Source: Synura sp. LO234KE (taxonomy: Eukaryota; Sar; Synurophyceae; Synurales; Mallomonadaceae). Taken from it: a DNA stretch of 12,267 nt. Positions 1 to 8,547 of this stretch are shown here, one piece after another; position 1 is the stretch's first letter; each line of letters begins with the position of its first letter. The translations under genes and the position numbers were made by a program. Location: assembly GCA_015143735.1 (NCBI GenBank), contig VKHC01000421.1:1-12267 (forward strand). Direction: 5' to 3'. The notes beneath the pieces are model-generated. The model was not told where the DNA came from, did not search any database, and was given only the letters and a program-made list of their open reading frames with translations.

Positions 1-560
1 AGACCCGCTCAGTACATGGTTGCGACAGTCGGCTCGTCACCTTGGTCAACTTGCCTAAATTTATCTGGTTCCTGGGTCAACTTACCTAAAGATAAATTTG
101 CGTCTTTGTTTCCGGTTTCGCTCGGCTATTATTCTGACTGGTCACGCTCATTAAGTGGCGGTTACCCGCGTTCCTCGATCGCTGCTGCGGAATTCGCAGT
201 ATCCGAAACTGCTGCAGTGGCGTTCACTCCGCTCCGTCGCTCCTCTGCGGTCGGGTTTGTGACAGGGCTGCGGGACAGATTCAACGCCATGGCGCGAGCA
301 GTGAGAGCGGGTATCTCGGAGCAGTTGTGTGCCCTCTGGAATCTACTGTTTGCGCGCCTGCCGTGGGTCCGCTCTTCGACCATAGGCGCAGGATGAGTCG
401 CCCTGGGAATGTATTGAGCATGTATGCTCGGGCGCACAGAGCGAGTCGACGCAGATTGATGAGATGTACAGAATTTGGCGACAGCGCTGACCACTCGTCG
501 TTGACCACGTTGCCACTATCATGCCTCCTCCGGTAATGGCATATCTTAGTCAAGGTTGAA
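1..560. other. GC-elevated left edge, coding status unclear
   Basis: This stretch is visibly richer in G and C than the AT-rich DNA that follows. Open frames overlap on both strands: an ATG-started frame on + from 16 to 396, and frames on - across 162-494 and 281-697 that do not begin with ATG. None of the translations resembles a family I know, and long frames on both strands at once are what elevated GC alone produces. It could be the edge of a gene lying to the left of the window or decayed mobile-element sequence. I do not call a gene here. Confidence 0.4.
44..99. repeat. Short direct repeat nested with an inverted repeat
   Basis: A 16-base unit, GGTCAACTTGCCTAAA, occurs at 44-59 and again at 75-90 with one difference (G to A). 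A 10-base inverted repeat overlaps it: AAATTTATCT at 57-66 and its exact complement AGATAAATTT at 90-99, leaving a 23-base loop. The arrangement could be a small hairpin or a local duplication scar. No function can be assigned. Confidence 0.55.
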
Positions 561-2224
561 AAGTGAGATGACATGGTTTTCGTCTTACAAACTTCTGAAT
601 AATATGAAAGCGAACCTCTGTCCCTTGGGCGGGAAGGAAAGCATCTTTCATGCCGCTCCCGGGTCTCCAGGCGTCCTTTGAGTACTGGCCACAGCAAACT
701 CGAACTGCATCACCGATTGACGATAGCAAGCTCGAATTAAATGTTATTTGGAAACAGTTTTAATGAGGAAAGGATCCAGACGCTAACAGAATTCCGAGAA
801 TATCCCTTTATTCCATTCCCTATAGTCCGCATGTATATCCGGATAACTCGGGTATCTCCTCGACGCCGTAAGCACTGTTTTCCAACTTATCGGCGATAAT
901 ACGACTTAAATAATTTTTAACGGTACAAATCGAAAGATTTTGTATTTGACTGAAACAGGAAGCCATGAGGAACGAAAAGCAAGCGGTCTACAAATACTGT
1001 TAAAGCTAACAAACGCAGTGCTACCTATAACTCGAAGGGCCACAGAGTGCGTTGAGCTAATAATTGTAAAATATGAGTGAGATTCTTTCGCACTAAAACC
1101 GCTGGTAGTACTACTACGAGACAGTGGGAGTGGTAAACTTTACTACCTCACTCCTCAACTTTATGCCCACACCGAAACGAGCACGGCTCACCAGCCACCC
1201 ATAAGGCTGTGCGATTTACCAAATACTTTAGTAACTGTACTATAATAAGGCACGTGCGCGCACCGATGTTGTTACTAGTAGTAATCATAGCTACTACGAT
1301 GATGGATTTCTTCTATTTACATCCCACACACGGATGATGCATCAGTTTTAATATTCTGTTCTTAAATAAAGACCGATCTGCAAAAAAAAGGATTATTCTT
1401 GACTGGTGAGTGGGTTTAGCTGGCGTGGTAGTAATTGAACTCGTGCGGCTGGCGCGCGGGTTCCGCAATCCGCGGTGAAACTCTAGGTGGTACGATTTCC
1501 TCGCTGACTGTACTTAACCACGATAAATCCGCCGGACGATGCTTCACCCCCGGGGTAGTAATTTATATGATCATGATGCCAATGCAGCATGATCGAGCAC
1601 CGAGACTATGTCTCTTAGGATAAGCAACCACAAACAAATTAAAGAATTGATTTATACAGGAGCTGGCCTCGACGGATGCTCCCCCTCGCTACACCGTGAT
1701 TTTAACCTCCGCCAAACGTGGACTGAGGCCGTTCGCCATAACGCAGATTTTAAAAGTGCGTCTGTGCTATGGAAATGCTGGGCTAGAATCTATTGGTACG
1801 CAAAGGTGGGGTTAGGAATAGAAATACACAAGAATAGATAATATATACATAAGGAGAATGTTGGCTATTAACTAGAGAATGCATATAAATACAAATGCAT
1901 AAATGTTCACGATTTATTAACGTACATTCGACTTAATTTTCATTGGAGGCACTGATTCAATTTTGATACAATGCAATTTCATAAAATATAAAATTTACAC
2001 GTGGAATGACGGATTATGTTTAGAATAGCTACACATGCTAAATCGTTGTGTGTATTGAATTGAATATTTAACAGCTCCTCGTTTTTTGAAGACTATGAGA
2101 GAAACAAGAAGCTCCACACCAGTTCGCTTAAATTAGTGTTTACATTCCTGTCGCATACAAACAAACAAAAATTAAGGACGAAATCATACTTTATAATATC
2201 ATCATTTACTTTTCCCTCAAATAT
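561..2224. other. AT-rich intergenic DNA, no supported gene
   Basis: No open frame here gives a recognisable protein. The longest (+ 1435-1623 and + 1608-1841) have no family resemblance, and the second lies in ordinary mixed-composition DNA with no supporting splice pattern. Small features include a 10-base palindrome GTAGTACTAC at 1105-1114, a near-palindrome of TAC/GTA triplets around 1270-1283, and the nearby words GGTAGTAATT at about 1427 and GTAGTAATTT at about 1555. The stretch after 1850 is strongly AT-rich and includes the 3' flank of BRK1. Confidence 0.5.
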
Positions 2225-2431
2225 CTATACCGCTTCGATTGATAACGAATGTTCACAATATTCTACAATTCTTTCCAAGTGATTTAACTTTGAGTTCAGC
2301 TCGCCCAACTTGTTTTTGATACTTGCCTCAAAATCACTTAAGAATGTTGACAGATTAAGAATACTAATTTGTACCGATTGAATTTTATTTTCTAATTCCC
2401 AATTATTTTCGATGGTGCCGCTCTTCTTCAT
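2225..2431 (-). CDS. BRK1: BRICK1 (BRK1/HSPC300), SCAR/WAVE complex subunit
   Basis: Encodes 68 residues, close to the usual ~75 for BRK1. BRK1 is the small helical subunit of the SCAR/WAVE complex, which activates Arp2/3-driven branched actin assembly at the cell cortex. The sequence shows the family's single amphipathic helix: an NNW start (W at residue 11), then IQSVQISILNLSTFLSDFEA, then a KLGELNSKLNHLERIVEYCE stretch matching the conserved R/K-L-x-x-L-N-x-K-L-x-x-L-E-R-x-x-E-Y pattern. The start is the ATG at 2431: the frame stays open further upstream but has no other ATG, and this start gives an N-terminus of normal length. No intron is evident. It is divergent from NSE4 across ~420 bp. 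The match is by recalled family pattern, not a search. Confidence 0.9.
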   Translation of the reverse strand: MKKSGTIENNWELENKIQSVQISILNLSTFLSDFEASIKNKLGELNSKLNHLERIVEYCEHSLSIEAV

Positions 2432-2854
2432 TATGTTGCAAAAATCAAACAACTCACGAATTATCACACTGGATAAGGTTAAGGCGAAGATGAATTTATC
2501 GCAAGACCAACACTGTGTACTGTGTGTATTCGCGATCTATGGCGCTCGCTTGTTCCGCTTATTGTACATATCTGCAATTTCGCTTATCCAAATTCCAAGA
2601 TGAAATGCTTTTTATACTAAGTTTATAGACTGCATCGATTCTACCACTTACTCTATTTTTACAAACCCAGTCTATGTTAGTCGAACCTCGAATCATCTCG
2701 GAACGATCTCATCTTTTCTCGTAATTTTCTCGTAGCAAAAAGTTGCCCGAAAACATATTCGTCGTTCCTCGATGATTCTTGGTTTTTCCTACATAAATGC
2801 TAACGTCAATTTAAATTTTAAAATATAAAATAAATACATAATATAATATTTAAA
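2432..2854. promoter_or_regulatory. Shared divergent upstream region of BRK1 and NSE4
   Basis: About 420 bp separate the two divergent start codons, so both promoters must lie here or overlap the 5' ends. The half nearest NSE4 is very AT-rich (2810-2854 is almost all A/T). A tandem duplication of TTTTCTCGTAA/G lies at about 2714-2735. I see no confident TATA box or initiator, and open frames here do not resemble proteins. Confidence 0.35.
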
Positions 2855-4673
2855 ATGGATGAGGACACTGAAAAGAGCATTGAAACGCGCAGACAGCTAA
2901 GAGTGGAACAGAGAGTATTGCACAAAGAAATTTTGGATAGCCGCGATGTAATAAGAATATTTTGGTATAATTTTTTATCGTCTAAGTTTAGTTTTAGGTG
3001 ATAGGTGAGGTTGGATCGACAAAATTTTCCTCCGTGAGAGAAAAAAATAACGAGCTATTTAGCAAGGTTTCCTTATTCATTTTAGCATGAAGTTTAATAT
3101 GATTTTTTGCAACATATTTGAATGCAGGCGGGTCACACTCGAGAGCAGTTCAACGATGCAATCAATCTTAAAGAAATAGTAAAGGCGGCAACCATTCAAA
3201 CAGAGCAATTAGATGATATTTCTCGTCGATATAATTTTGATTTATGGGCAGATGATGTAAAAAATAAGTTCGAGAACGACGAAGACCAAATATTTTCCTG
3301 GAGTGAATTTGGAAAGGACATTGGAGCCTTCTTTTCGAGTGCAGTTACGTTCAATCCTATGCTTGGTCCACTTTCAAATGAAGTTAAAGTTCGTAAACAA
3401 GCTAATCGCGCGAAAGTGATTGAAAAAAATAAGGTGAGCCAGAAATAAGATTTACCTATTTCAGGTTTACTTTTACTCGCATTCTAAACGTTTATTATTT
3501 CCTCTGGTGGATCAGGGGAGAGAGGAGCGTCCGGAAGTGCAGGAAGGTGAGGGAGAGGATATCGAGGAAACGAATAAGCGAATACAAACCCTCTATGATT
3601 TACTGGACGAGCGCCAGCGGACAAGGGATCCCTCCCATCGCGGGGAAGAAGAAGGAGTACAAACTGTGGACCTTGTCTCTCTTCTGGTGAATTCTATATT
3701 CCTATGTTAACAAGTGTACCGTAGAAGCATTCCTATGGTCATATATGGGGAAGCGGCGTTTCTCAGTTTGAAAAATAAGTCAATTTAGTTATCTTTCGCG
3801 AATGAATGGATAACAGATTACATTATGTCCGTCTGTTTCTTCAGTTGGATAAGCATGATCCTGTACAAACAATTGAAAACGTCTTCGATTTCGCCTTTCT
3901 AATCAAGGTGCGCCATCGGATTCGTGAACGGAAATCCACTCGCTGTAAATCCCGACAGGAGATCAGTTATGTCGTTACCCTGTCTGTGCTCAGGATAAGC
4001 GCGTGTTGGAGCAGCTGAATGAGTCGACGGGCCTCCCAGAGGCCGTGCTTGTGGACGAAGACATGGTGAACGACGAGAGTTGGGGCACCACGAGACAACA
4101 GATGGTGAGCGTCGCACAACTGTAAAGGGCATGCCATCGCCCGTCACGAGAACTCTTCAAGCGCACTCGTTACAGCAATCAACACTCCAAAGTTCTCCTC
4201 CATCGCCAATCGAGCAACGGTCGCCTCTTCGTATGTCTTACTCCGACGTGTTCTCTTCTTTCGTCTGCAGGTCCTCTCCATCCCTATGGCGGAGCTGAAG
4301 CAAATATCTGAGGTGAGAGGATACAATACGCTCAAATGCGATGGTGATGACAGGTGTTTTTTGACTGGCTTACGGTTGACGTTGTCGCCCATCGCAGTTG
4401 CTGCCCGAGGACATGACGTGTCCTCTGCACCGGAACGATGAACTCTACTTGAAGACGAGCGCCCGAGAGCAGGTGCGGACCTCGATGTGTCCGCCGGGAT
4501 GTACACACACACGCCACACGTGTTGATCCCACGTGGTTCCCTTTGTACAGGCCGAGCTGTTAGCCAAGCGGGCGGATGCGTTGAAGGCCCAACGGTTGAG
4601 GGAGAGGGCCGGTGCGAAGGAGGGGAGAGCCAGCGCAGGCGGAGGAGGGAAGAGGCGGAAGGCTGACGAGTAA
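2855..4673 (+). CDS. NSE4: NSE4 kleisin subunit of the SMC5/6 complex, nine exons
   Basis: Nse4 is the kleisin that bridges the Smc5/Smc6 heads and binds Nse1-Nse3, in DNA repair and chromosome maintenance in the nucleus. Inferred exons: 2855-2947, 2998-3066, 3128-3433, 3516-3686, 3845-3907, 3994-4104, 4271-4312, 4398-4472 and 4551-4673, giving 350 residues (human NSMCE4A is about 385). All introns are GT-AG and phase 0. Residues ~45-85 match the Nse3-binding helix region (KNNELFSK then AGHTREQFNDA). Residues ~115-145 carry the hallmark W-x-x-F/L-G then NPMLGPLSNEVKVRKQANR. Residues ~207-234 begin the C-terminal winged-helix domain (VDLVSLL joined across intron 4 to LDKHDPVQTIENVFDFAFLIK), which continues with VLSIPMAELKQISE. 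The tail is basic (KRRKADE). Exons 2, 5, 7 and 8 are 42-75 nt. Weak points are the intron 2 donor (GTTTCC) and the choice of acceptor for intron 3. Confidence 0.92.
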
Positions 4674-5121
4674 TAATATTTAATCACCACACGAATTACA
4701 ACCAGTCGAAGGAAACTCTCCTCTTCCACGGAAAAGTGACTCCAATAAAGTAGCGCATGTAAAGCCAAGTTTTGATGCACCCTAAAAAAATCACGTCGAA
4801 AATCAAATAGTTAATTATGAGATAGGTTGATTGATTGATCCGAGGTCGACCGTAAGTCTGTCCGGGCGAGTCCGAATACGCACACGGACTAAACTAGTCG
4901 CGCCGATAAACTAGGAATAGTTGGAGTGATGGAAATCACCGGACACCAACGATCAACGAAACAACGGTGAAATGACGCACCAAAGAAACGTCGACGCCGT
5001 GGCCTACAACTTGCTCATCTGGCGAAAGAAAGTCGTAGTGGGCGATAGTAGAGGAGTGTGCACCGTAGGGCTGTAGCGTAGATATACAGCTGCATATTCC
5101 CGAGAGGAGAACCTCTAGATT
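4674..5121. other. NSE4 3' flank and intergenic DNA
   Basis: After the NSE4 stop the sequence turns AT-rich and carries a possible polyadenylation hexamer at 4744-4749. Beyond ~4800 no frame on either strand is convincing. A short + frame with an ATG at 4973 runs 35 codons to a stop near 5077 and has no family resemblance. The right edge is the proposed 3' end of a tentative minus-strand gene, making this a convergent interval if that gene is real. Confidence 0.4.
4744..4749 (+). terminator. Possible NSE4 polyadenylation signal AATAAA
   Basis: An exact AATAAA lies 71 bases after the NSE4 stop codon, a plausible distance for a 3' UTR signal. Many protists use the hexamer weakly or not at all, so this is suggestive only. 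Confidence 0.35.
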
Positions 5122-5708
5122 TCACTTTTGCTGGCTTGGCTTTCTTTCTAAAATTGTAAATAACTGCCATACTCCAAGCCCGATCTGTACTGCGTGGTTG
5201 AAGTAAACGAAACGGGAGGCGTAAGTAGGTCAACGGGCCAGAACCTCGAGGACGTATTAGAGGCGTGTCTTGGTACTTACCGCTGAGAGTCCTTGTGGTG
5301 TTCAATAAGGTCAGCGCCAATTCTGTGAGGAACTGAACTGCTGTGATCTTGTTCAACAAGGAGTTGTCCGAGGAGATTGGTGAGTAGGAAAAGCATAATG
5401 TCGAGTCATTTGTGCATCGTTTCAGTTATCCACACACAGACTCTATGCCCATCGACAGAGTTTATAATTTCGAGAACCCCGGGGACATGTTAAGTCTGCG
5501 TTCAAGATCAGTGTCCAACGCGTACTTCTCTCTGCACACACCAAACGAGGTACCTCCCTCGAAGGCACGAAATTCAAGTGGCCATTTTTGCTTCCGACGC
5601 ACAAGAAAGAGAACGCGAACGAGAAAAGTGAGCGTCTCTCAATATCCTTGATCACGCATCGTCTATGCGCCTTTCTGCCTATAGTGACACGGATGCTCGT
5701 AATGGAGG
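5122..5708 (-). CDS. Tentative spliced gene, 3' part only, function unknown
   Basis: Three minus-strand blocks join in frame through good splice signals: 5708-5554, 5332-5281 and 5189-5122, ending at a TGA. Supporting signals are a pyrimidine-rich acceptor TTCCCAG before 5708, a GAG/GTACCT donor at 5553, a consensus GCG/GTAAGT donor at 5280, and a pyrimidine-rich acceptor ending CACGCAG before 5189. The second acceptor could also be 15 bases further upstream (exon from 5347). The C-terminus would be amphipathic to hydrophobic, containing LTELALTLLNTTRTLS and then VQIGLGVWQLFTILERK. I recognise no family. No start codon or upstream exon is identified. Competing signals on the + strand (a GTGAGT donor near 5375 and a TTTCAG acceptor at 5421-5426) overlap this locus, so strand and reality are both uncertain. 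Confidence 0.28.
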
Positions 5709-6030
5709 CTGGGAAGAGTTTTGGTCAAAATAAAACAAATCAGACCTATGATAAGGAGAGTGGAAGCAAAGACATACATGGTATACTATTATCATTCCGA
5801 TAGTCTACATCTCTGAACACCAACCAGCCCTCTGTAAGGTACCATTCATGGGGAAGTCGCATTTCCCTGAAAAATCGAGTGAAGGCTATAAAAAGGGATA
5901 TTGGAGAGCAGCTTTACAATCCATAAAAAGTCGTCTCGGTCAAAGATTTTACTCTCGGCAAGGGAGTCGACCCAAATCGATTAATATCGGCATATAGCTA
6001 ACTTTTTCAGAATAAATTGAAGTGGTAGTG
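5709..6030. other. Intergenic DNA, no supported gene
   Basis: Short open frames occur on + (5588-5803 and a continuation beyond) but their translations have no recognisable motif. If the tentative minus-strand gene is real, its missing 5' exons could lie here or further right; I could not identify them. The word ATGGGGAAG at about 5849 begins a segment loosely similar to one inside NSE4 intron 4. Confidence 0.35.
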
Positions 6031-6258
6031 TAGGGAAGGGGAGGGGGGAGTAACGGAAAACAAAGGAGGTGAGAATTGTGAGAAGTTAGGCCGCTGGAGA
6101 AGTGAGAGAGTGAGAGTAAGGGTGAGGATGTGTGTGCGTATGAGACAGACAGACAGACAGAGTGCGCGCGTGTGTATGTATGTGTGTGAGGGGGTGAGTG
6201 AGTGAGTTAGTGAGTGAGTGATTTGATGAGAGAGCGAGGGAGTGAGAGAGTTGAAGGC
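6031..6258 (+). repeat. Purine/GT-rich simple-sequence block
   Basis: The + strand is dominated by G, A and T, with C rare. It starts with G runs (GGG, GGGG and GGGGGG between 6033 and 6048), passes through GAGAGTGAGAGT and GTGTGTG stretches, a GACA tetranucleotide run at about 6144-6160, alternating GCGCGCGTGTGTATGTATGTG, and then GTGAGTGAGTGAG repeats to about 6258. A minus-strand open frame across it (6007-6282) is an artefact: its translation is mostly Ser, Leu, Thr and His from the repeat. The block is a typical mutable microsatellite cluster. Confidence 0.85.
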
Positions 6259-8430
6259 ACTGCGAGGCCGAGTAGGGTTCAACTAGAAACGAATGAAAAA
6301 TTTATACGAGGTAGGCAGAAGGAAAATAAATCGTAACATTGCGAGCGAGGGGGGAGGACGGGCAAGACAGCCCACCTAGCATAAGATGCGCTGTGAGAAT
6401 GAACAGTTTTGTGTCAAAATAGCAATTGCAAACGACGGAGTTGAAGAGGGAGGCTGGGAAGATCAAGTATACATAATTTCATAGTTACGGCTTCCAAAAC
6501 AGAGAGGTCCTCTAGCACAAAAGTGAGAGCTCGATTTCCATACCCGTCAGGCAATTGTTGTGCGTGCACTCCCCCAAGAGTGTAAGGAAGAGAGCCAAAA
6601 AAGAGGTCGCGCCAAGACCAGCTTCCAGCAAGCGCTGCAAACGGTACGCAATTGGAGAGAAATTGACGCATTGGAAGAGATATTGAAAGGCACAGTCTAC
6701 TTTCATGACGCCAGTCCCAGGCCTAAGTAGTAATACAGTCAAGGTGTTCTTATTAGTTCCACCTAAGATCCAGACCTATCTCCCTGTGGGAGTGCGGAAA
6801 TTTAATTTCCCATTCATAAATGCTCCCCTCTGTACTATCTGATCGGTCGCTGGCCTTGATTAGAGGAACTTGCACTGTTACAGCACCCGCTCATATTTAC
6901 CAGGAATCTAGTAGAGTTGCGCAACAACTGATCAGCTCTCACTTCAAAGGGGGAAAGGCTATTATCGTCTATCCCGGGGGGACAGCCCTTCCGGTCATGT
7001 GCAACGTCCAAATTTATACTTTCCCCCATCTTTCTTTCTCATCTCGGGCATACTCTGTTTTGAAAGAGTAACATTTGAGTTATAAAAATCTAGCCAAGTG
7101 AAGTCTATCTACCGGAGCTACCTTCATCTACATTACTTTGGAGTCAGAAGTGCTCGACGTATTACAAACAATAAGGTTGAAGATATCGTTGTGTCCTTCC
7201 GAGATGGAGGGACACCTTGTTCCCAAAGCATATCAGCATATCAAGGACATCAAGGGCGACCGTACCTCTCCCACTCACCACTAGGCGTGCTGCCAACTTG
7301 GTGCTCTTATACAATCTTGATTCTGTTCTCCTTTTGAATTGAACTCTGCGTTCCGGGATATTTCGGAGTTTCTGATCGATTGCAGGTACTTCATCCACGA
7401 AGATTGGAGGGAAGGTTCCTAAACTTCAGCAAAGGGTTTCTGTACGTTACGTGAAAGGGATTAAAGGGGGCACATCTAAGCTGGAACGAGCCAAGAGAGC
7501 AGGGTAGATATGCAGTTTCTCTTGGGAGGATTACATGCAACTTTGTTTCTCGGTCAGAAGAAGCCACATTTGTTTAAAGTATTTCCCTATGATGTCAACA
7601 GCCCTGCTCCAGTTGCAGGGAACACGATCAATGTCGATGAAACCTCCACTTGAGGCCACTTGAGAACTATACATTTATGTCAACGTGTATTTTCCGAGGT
7701 CGTTCATAAGACTTGTGGGTCTGTGAGTAATATTGTTGACCGGGGTACATCAGATTAAGATGAAGCCATTCGCTTCACCAACAATAACCTATGAAAGCTC
7801 CCATGAATTCTTGAAGTCCCTTGTAAACCCTTCTTTACAAATGCGGGCAAACGCAGCCCCGGAAAACTTGGTATAAATCGATTTCGACAACCGTGAGGTT
7901 TTGTTACCCTTGCGCCTCTATAAATTGTAGAAGAGCTCACCAGAATCAGAGCAAACAGAGCTAAACACGAAAGTAATGACGGTTCATAGTGTTGTTCCGA
8001 ATTTAATGGCTTGTTCCGGGCTCTCGGGAAAGGGCATTCGGTGAACAATCGTCGGCACAAACAGGGATCCAAGGCTGTAAAATCTGCTATACTGATTCAC
8101 TTTTCTCGCAGAAATGTTTAGTTTCCAACAAGTCTCCTCCTTCACACACGTGATCAGATAAAGGAGATTCTCTGGCGCTGATATGAACGATTACAGCTTA
8201 TTCCAATCTGTGTACGCCGCTCTCCTTGGATAACAAGCAAGCGGACGAGGCTATTTTGAATCTATCCCTGACGTCCCAGCATAAGCGTAGAAGTAGGTTG
8301 AAGTTAGAATCTGCACCGGCTGGCAAAAGAATATGCCGACAGGCAGTGTCGGCGTCCGTTGATCTACTTTCTATATTCTCTTCTGCCCTACTATATTCAG
8401 GTTACTCTTCTCTCTCCGGATAGAGGTAAT
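6259..8430. other. Gene-poor interval with scattered unrecognised open frames
   Basis: Several frames of 60-105 codons are open on both strands (for example - 6414-6742, + 6820-7071, + 7098-7337, - 7755-8072, + 8226-8423). None shows a known domain and several lack ATG starts. Isolated splice-like signals exist, such as a TTTCTCGCAG acceptor at about 8102-8111 (+), but I could not chain them into a coherent protein. The interval may contain a divergent multi-exon gene, pseudogene debris or plain spacer; I cannot separate these by eye. No long terminal repeats, reverse-transcriptase or integrase motifs were seen. Confidence 0.4.
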
Positions 8431-8453
8431 GTGGTTGATGACTAAAAAAGTAG

Positions 8454-8481
8454 CCCCTCGGCTCCTCTGTTCTACGAGGGG
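8454..8481. repeat. Perfect 7-bp stem hairpin
   Basis: CCCCTCG at 8454-8460 and its exact complement CGAGGGG at 8475-8481 enclose a 14-base loop. An A-run lies just upstream. The structure is GC-rich against an AT-richer background, so it may be a structured RNA element, a small mobile-element end, or chance. Confidence 0.45.
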
Positions 8482-8496
8482 ATACAAAATTCGCAT

Positions 8497-8547
8497 CCAC
8501 CGTCTTCCTTCAAGCAGAATACTATATTTCTGCCACCGTCTTCCTTC
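8497..8547 (+). repeat. 15-bp direct repeat, 36-bp period
   Basis: CCACCGTCTTCCTTC occurs exactly at 8497-8511 and again at 8533-8547. The second copy follows the first with a 21-base spacer. It lies 16 bases right of the 8454-8481 hairpin. It is probably a remnant of a local duplication; no known element is recognised. Confidence 0.6.

Noticed and set aside
2432-2467. Extended BRK1 start upstream of 2431
   Set aside because: The frame is open for 12 more codons but begins at GTG, not ATG, and the added residues have no counterpart in the family. The ATG at 2431 gives a normal N-terminus.
3899-4780. Several minus-strand open frames opposite the 3' half of NSE4
   Set aside because: They are antisense shadows of GC-rich coding exons 6-9. 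Their translations look like reversed codon content and show no domain.
5408-5651. Plus-strand exon after the TTTCAG acceptor at 5421-5426
   Set aside because: It joins an upstream block in frame, but that block is short, ends at an in-frame stop just upstream, and overlaps the minus-strand exons. No family is recognised. It is kept only as a competing signal in the findings.
6007-6282. Minus-strand 91-codon open frame
   Set aside because: It is produced by the simple-repeat block; the translation is low-complexity Ser/Leu/Thr/His.
7755-8072. Minus-strand 105-codon frame with a hydrophobic patch
   Set aside because: Its first codon is TTG, no family is recognised, and flanking splice-like signals cannot be chained into a gene.
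6259-8430. LTR or non-LTR retrotransposon remains
   Set aside because: I looked for reverse-transcriptase, integrase and protease motifs and for matching terminal repeats and saw none that hold up by eye.
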